Shown in pieces: positions 13,941-14,541 of a stretch of DNA of 14,541 nucleotides (positions are counted from its first letter, which is position 1; the number at the start of each line of letters is the position of its first letter). Source of the DNA: Paracoccaceae bacterium (lineage in GTDB: Bacteria; Pseudomonadota; Alphaproteobacteria; Rhodobacterales; Rhodobacteraceae). The stretch covers positions 290-14,830 of the forward strand of contig JAGRMK010000097.1 of assembly GCA_020441345.1 (NCBI GenBank), in the 5' to 3' direction. A program made the translations under genes and the position numbers. The notes under the pieces were generated by a model. The model saw only the letters and a list, made by a program, of their open reading frames with translations, searched no databases and was not told the origin of the DNA.

Positions 13941-14348
13941 TTATTGCACCCCAAGGTGGCTGCAGGCCAGACGCTGCACCCTCGGCGCGAAATGCCAGAA
14001 GTCCGGGTCTGCATACCCGCCTGCTTGCTCGCCTTGCAAAAGAGGCCGAATCGCGGTGATCGACGACAGTTTCGGGTTCTATTCGAACGGCACCACGCAG
14101 AGCTACCGTTTGGCGACCAAGCGTTAGCGGCAACACTGCGTGCCAACCAAAGGAAAGTTCCGCACCAGCACGGCGGTGCTCGCCCCCTCGTGATGGCGAT
14201 GCCCGGTATCGTCCATCGTGAAGGTGTCGAATTCACTGGTGAAATGACCGATGTCATGCAGCGCTGCTCCGACCACGGGCTCGCAGGTCAGGTTGTCGAT
14301 ACTGAGGGGCGTTTCGCGGACACCAGACGCTGTATCCACCGCGGGGCC
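13941..14348 (-). pseudogene. Decayed HD-domain oxygenase, PhnZ/TmpB-like
   Basis: One minus-strand frame reads through this stretch with three internal stops (TAA at 14126-14124, TAG at 14105-14103, TAG at 14081-14079). Preserved pieces are A-A-L-H-D-I-G-H-F-T-S-E-F, M-D-D-T-G-H-R-H-H-E-G-A (iron-ligand His and Asp residues), V-A-K-R-stop-L-C-V-V, and Y-A-D-P-D-F-W-H-F-A-P-R-V-Q-R. These match the HD-fold mixed-valence di-iron oxygenases that cleave hydroxylated aminophosphonates (PhnZ, TmpB), from recall. The stops seem to replace tyrosines of the family, for example A-K-R-Y-L-C. About 30-40 residues between the L-L-Q and A-D-P-D-F-W blocks also appear missing, and no proper start is seen. 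No phosphonate partner genes are in the window. Confidence 0.7.
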
Positions 14349-14368
14349 TCATGGGTCGGACGCCGCCC

Positions 14369-14464
14369 GTCCCCATCGGCATAGCCCCCCTGAAGCCAGT
14401 GCGTCCCCGAGCCGGTCGAGAGGGTCAGGACCGAGTCGGCGGGATTGACGGTAACGATCGGCAC
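14369..14464 (-). other. Unassigned coding-like remnant upstream of the HD pseudogene
   Basis: The last 190 bases (14352-14541) contain no intact gene. The best protein-like stretch on the minus strand starts V-P-I-V-T-V-N-P-A-D-S-V-L-T and goes on L-S-T-G-S-G-T-H-W-L-Q-G-G-Y-A-D-G-D-G. I do not recognise it. It may be part of another decayed gene next to the HD-domain remnant, or noise. Confidence 0.2.
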
Positions 14465-14541
14465 AAAGGCCTATCGAAAACGAAGTCATCCGCAGCGCAG
14501 TTTCCCCCGCAGTCCTTCTGCCCGGGCCTTGGACAGCTCGA

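Overview
The window is GC-rich and densely packed, with many ATGA start/stop overlaps. Its gene content (NosR, NnrS, the NsrR-type Rrf2 regulator, the UbiT-UbiU-UbiV set, and EptA next to DgkA) fits a facultatively denitrifying alphaproteobacterium, most likely of the Rhodobacterales/Paracoccaceae. That assignment rests on protein resemblance and gene order, not on a marker gene.

Left part (1-7721) is an anaerobic respiration and nitric-oxide block. The 5' end of nosR (minus strand, cut by the left edge) is preceded by a small secreted cysteine-containing protein resembling NosC; the nosZ region would lie off the left edge. A perfect FNR/NnrR-type palindrome (1578-1591) stands before nosC. 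Facing away is one nnrS (1766-3055), which meets a second, divergent nnrS paralogue tail to tail with a 33-bp coding overlap. That second nnrS is the last gene of a tight minus-strand operon read as hemerythrin-like di-iron protein, ubiT, ubiU, ubiV, nnrS. The three Ubi proteins form the oxygen-independent ubiquinone pathway. An NsrR-type [Fe-S] Rrf2 repressor (7302-7721) is divergent from this operon. In the 113-bp gap between them a plausible sigma-70 promoter and a GCATT-N3-AATGC inverted repeat suggest NO-responsive control. The picture is one of ubiquinone made without O2 and NO damage control switched on together during denitrification.

Middle part (7759-11908) is an envelope-modification block. 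A histidine kinase and OmpR-type response regulator (minus strand, ATGA overlap) are divergent from eptA (lipid A phosphoethanolamine transferase), which is followed with a 1-bp overlap by dgkA (diacylglycerol kinase). EptA releases diacylglycerol from phosphatidylethanolamine and DgkA phosphorylates it, so the pair makes biochemical sense.

Right part (11924-14541) holds a small exported protein built of two copies of a module of about 60 residues, a polytopic membrane protein of unknown function with a D-W-L-I-N-F...V-R-R-G motif, and the decayed remains of an HD-domain oxygenase of the PhnZ/TmpB kind with three in-frame stop codons. No tRNA, rRNA, CRISPR array or insertion sequence was seen.
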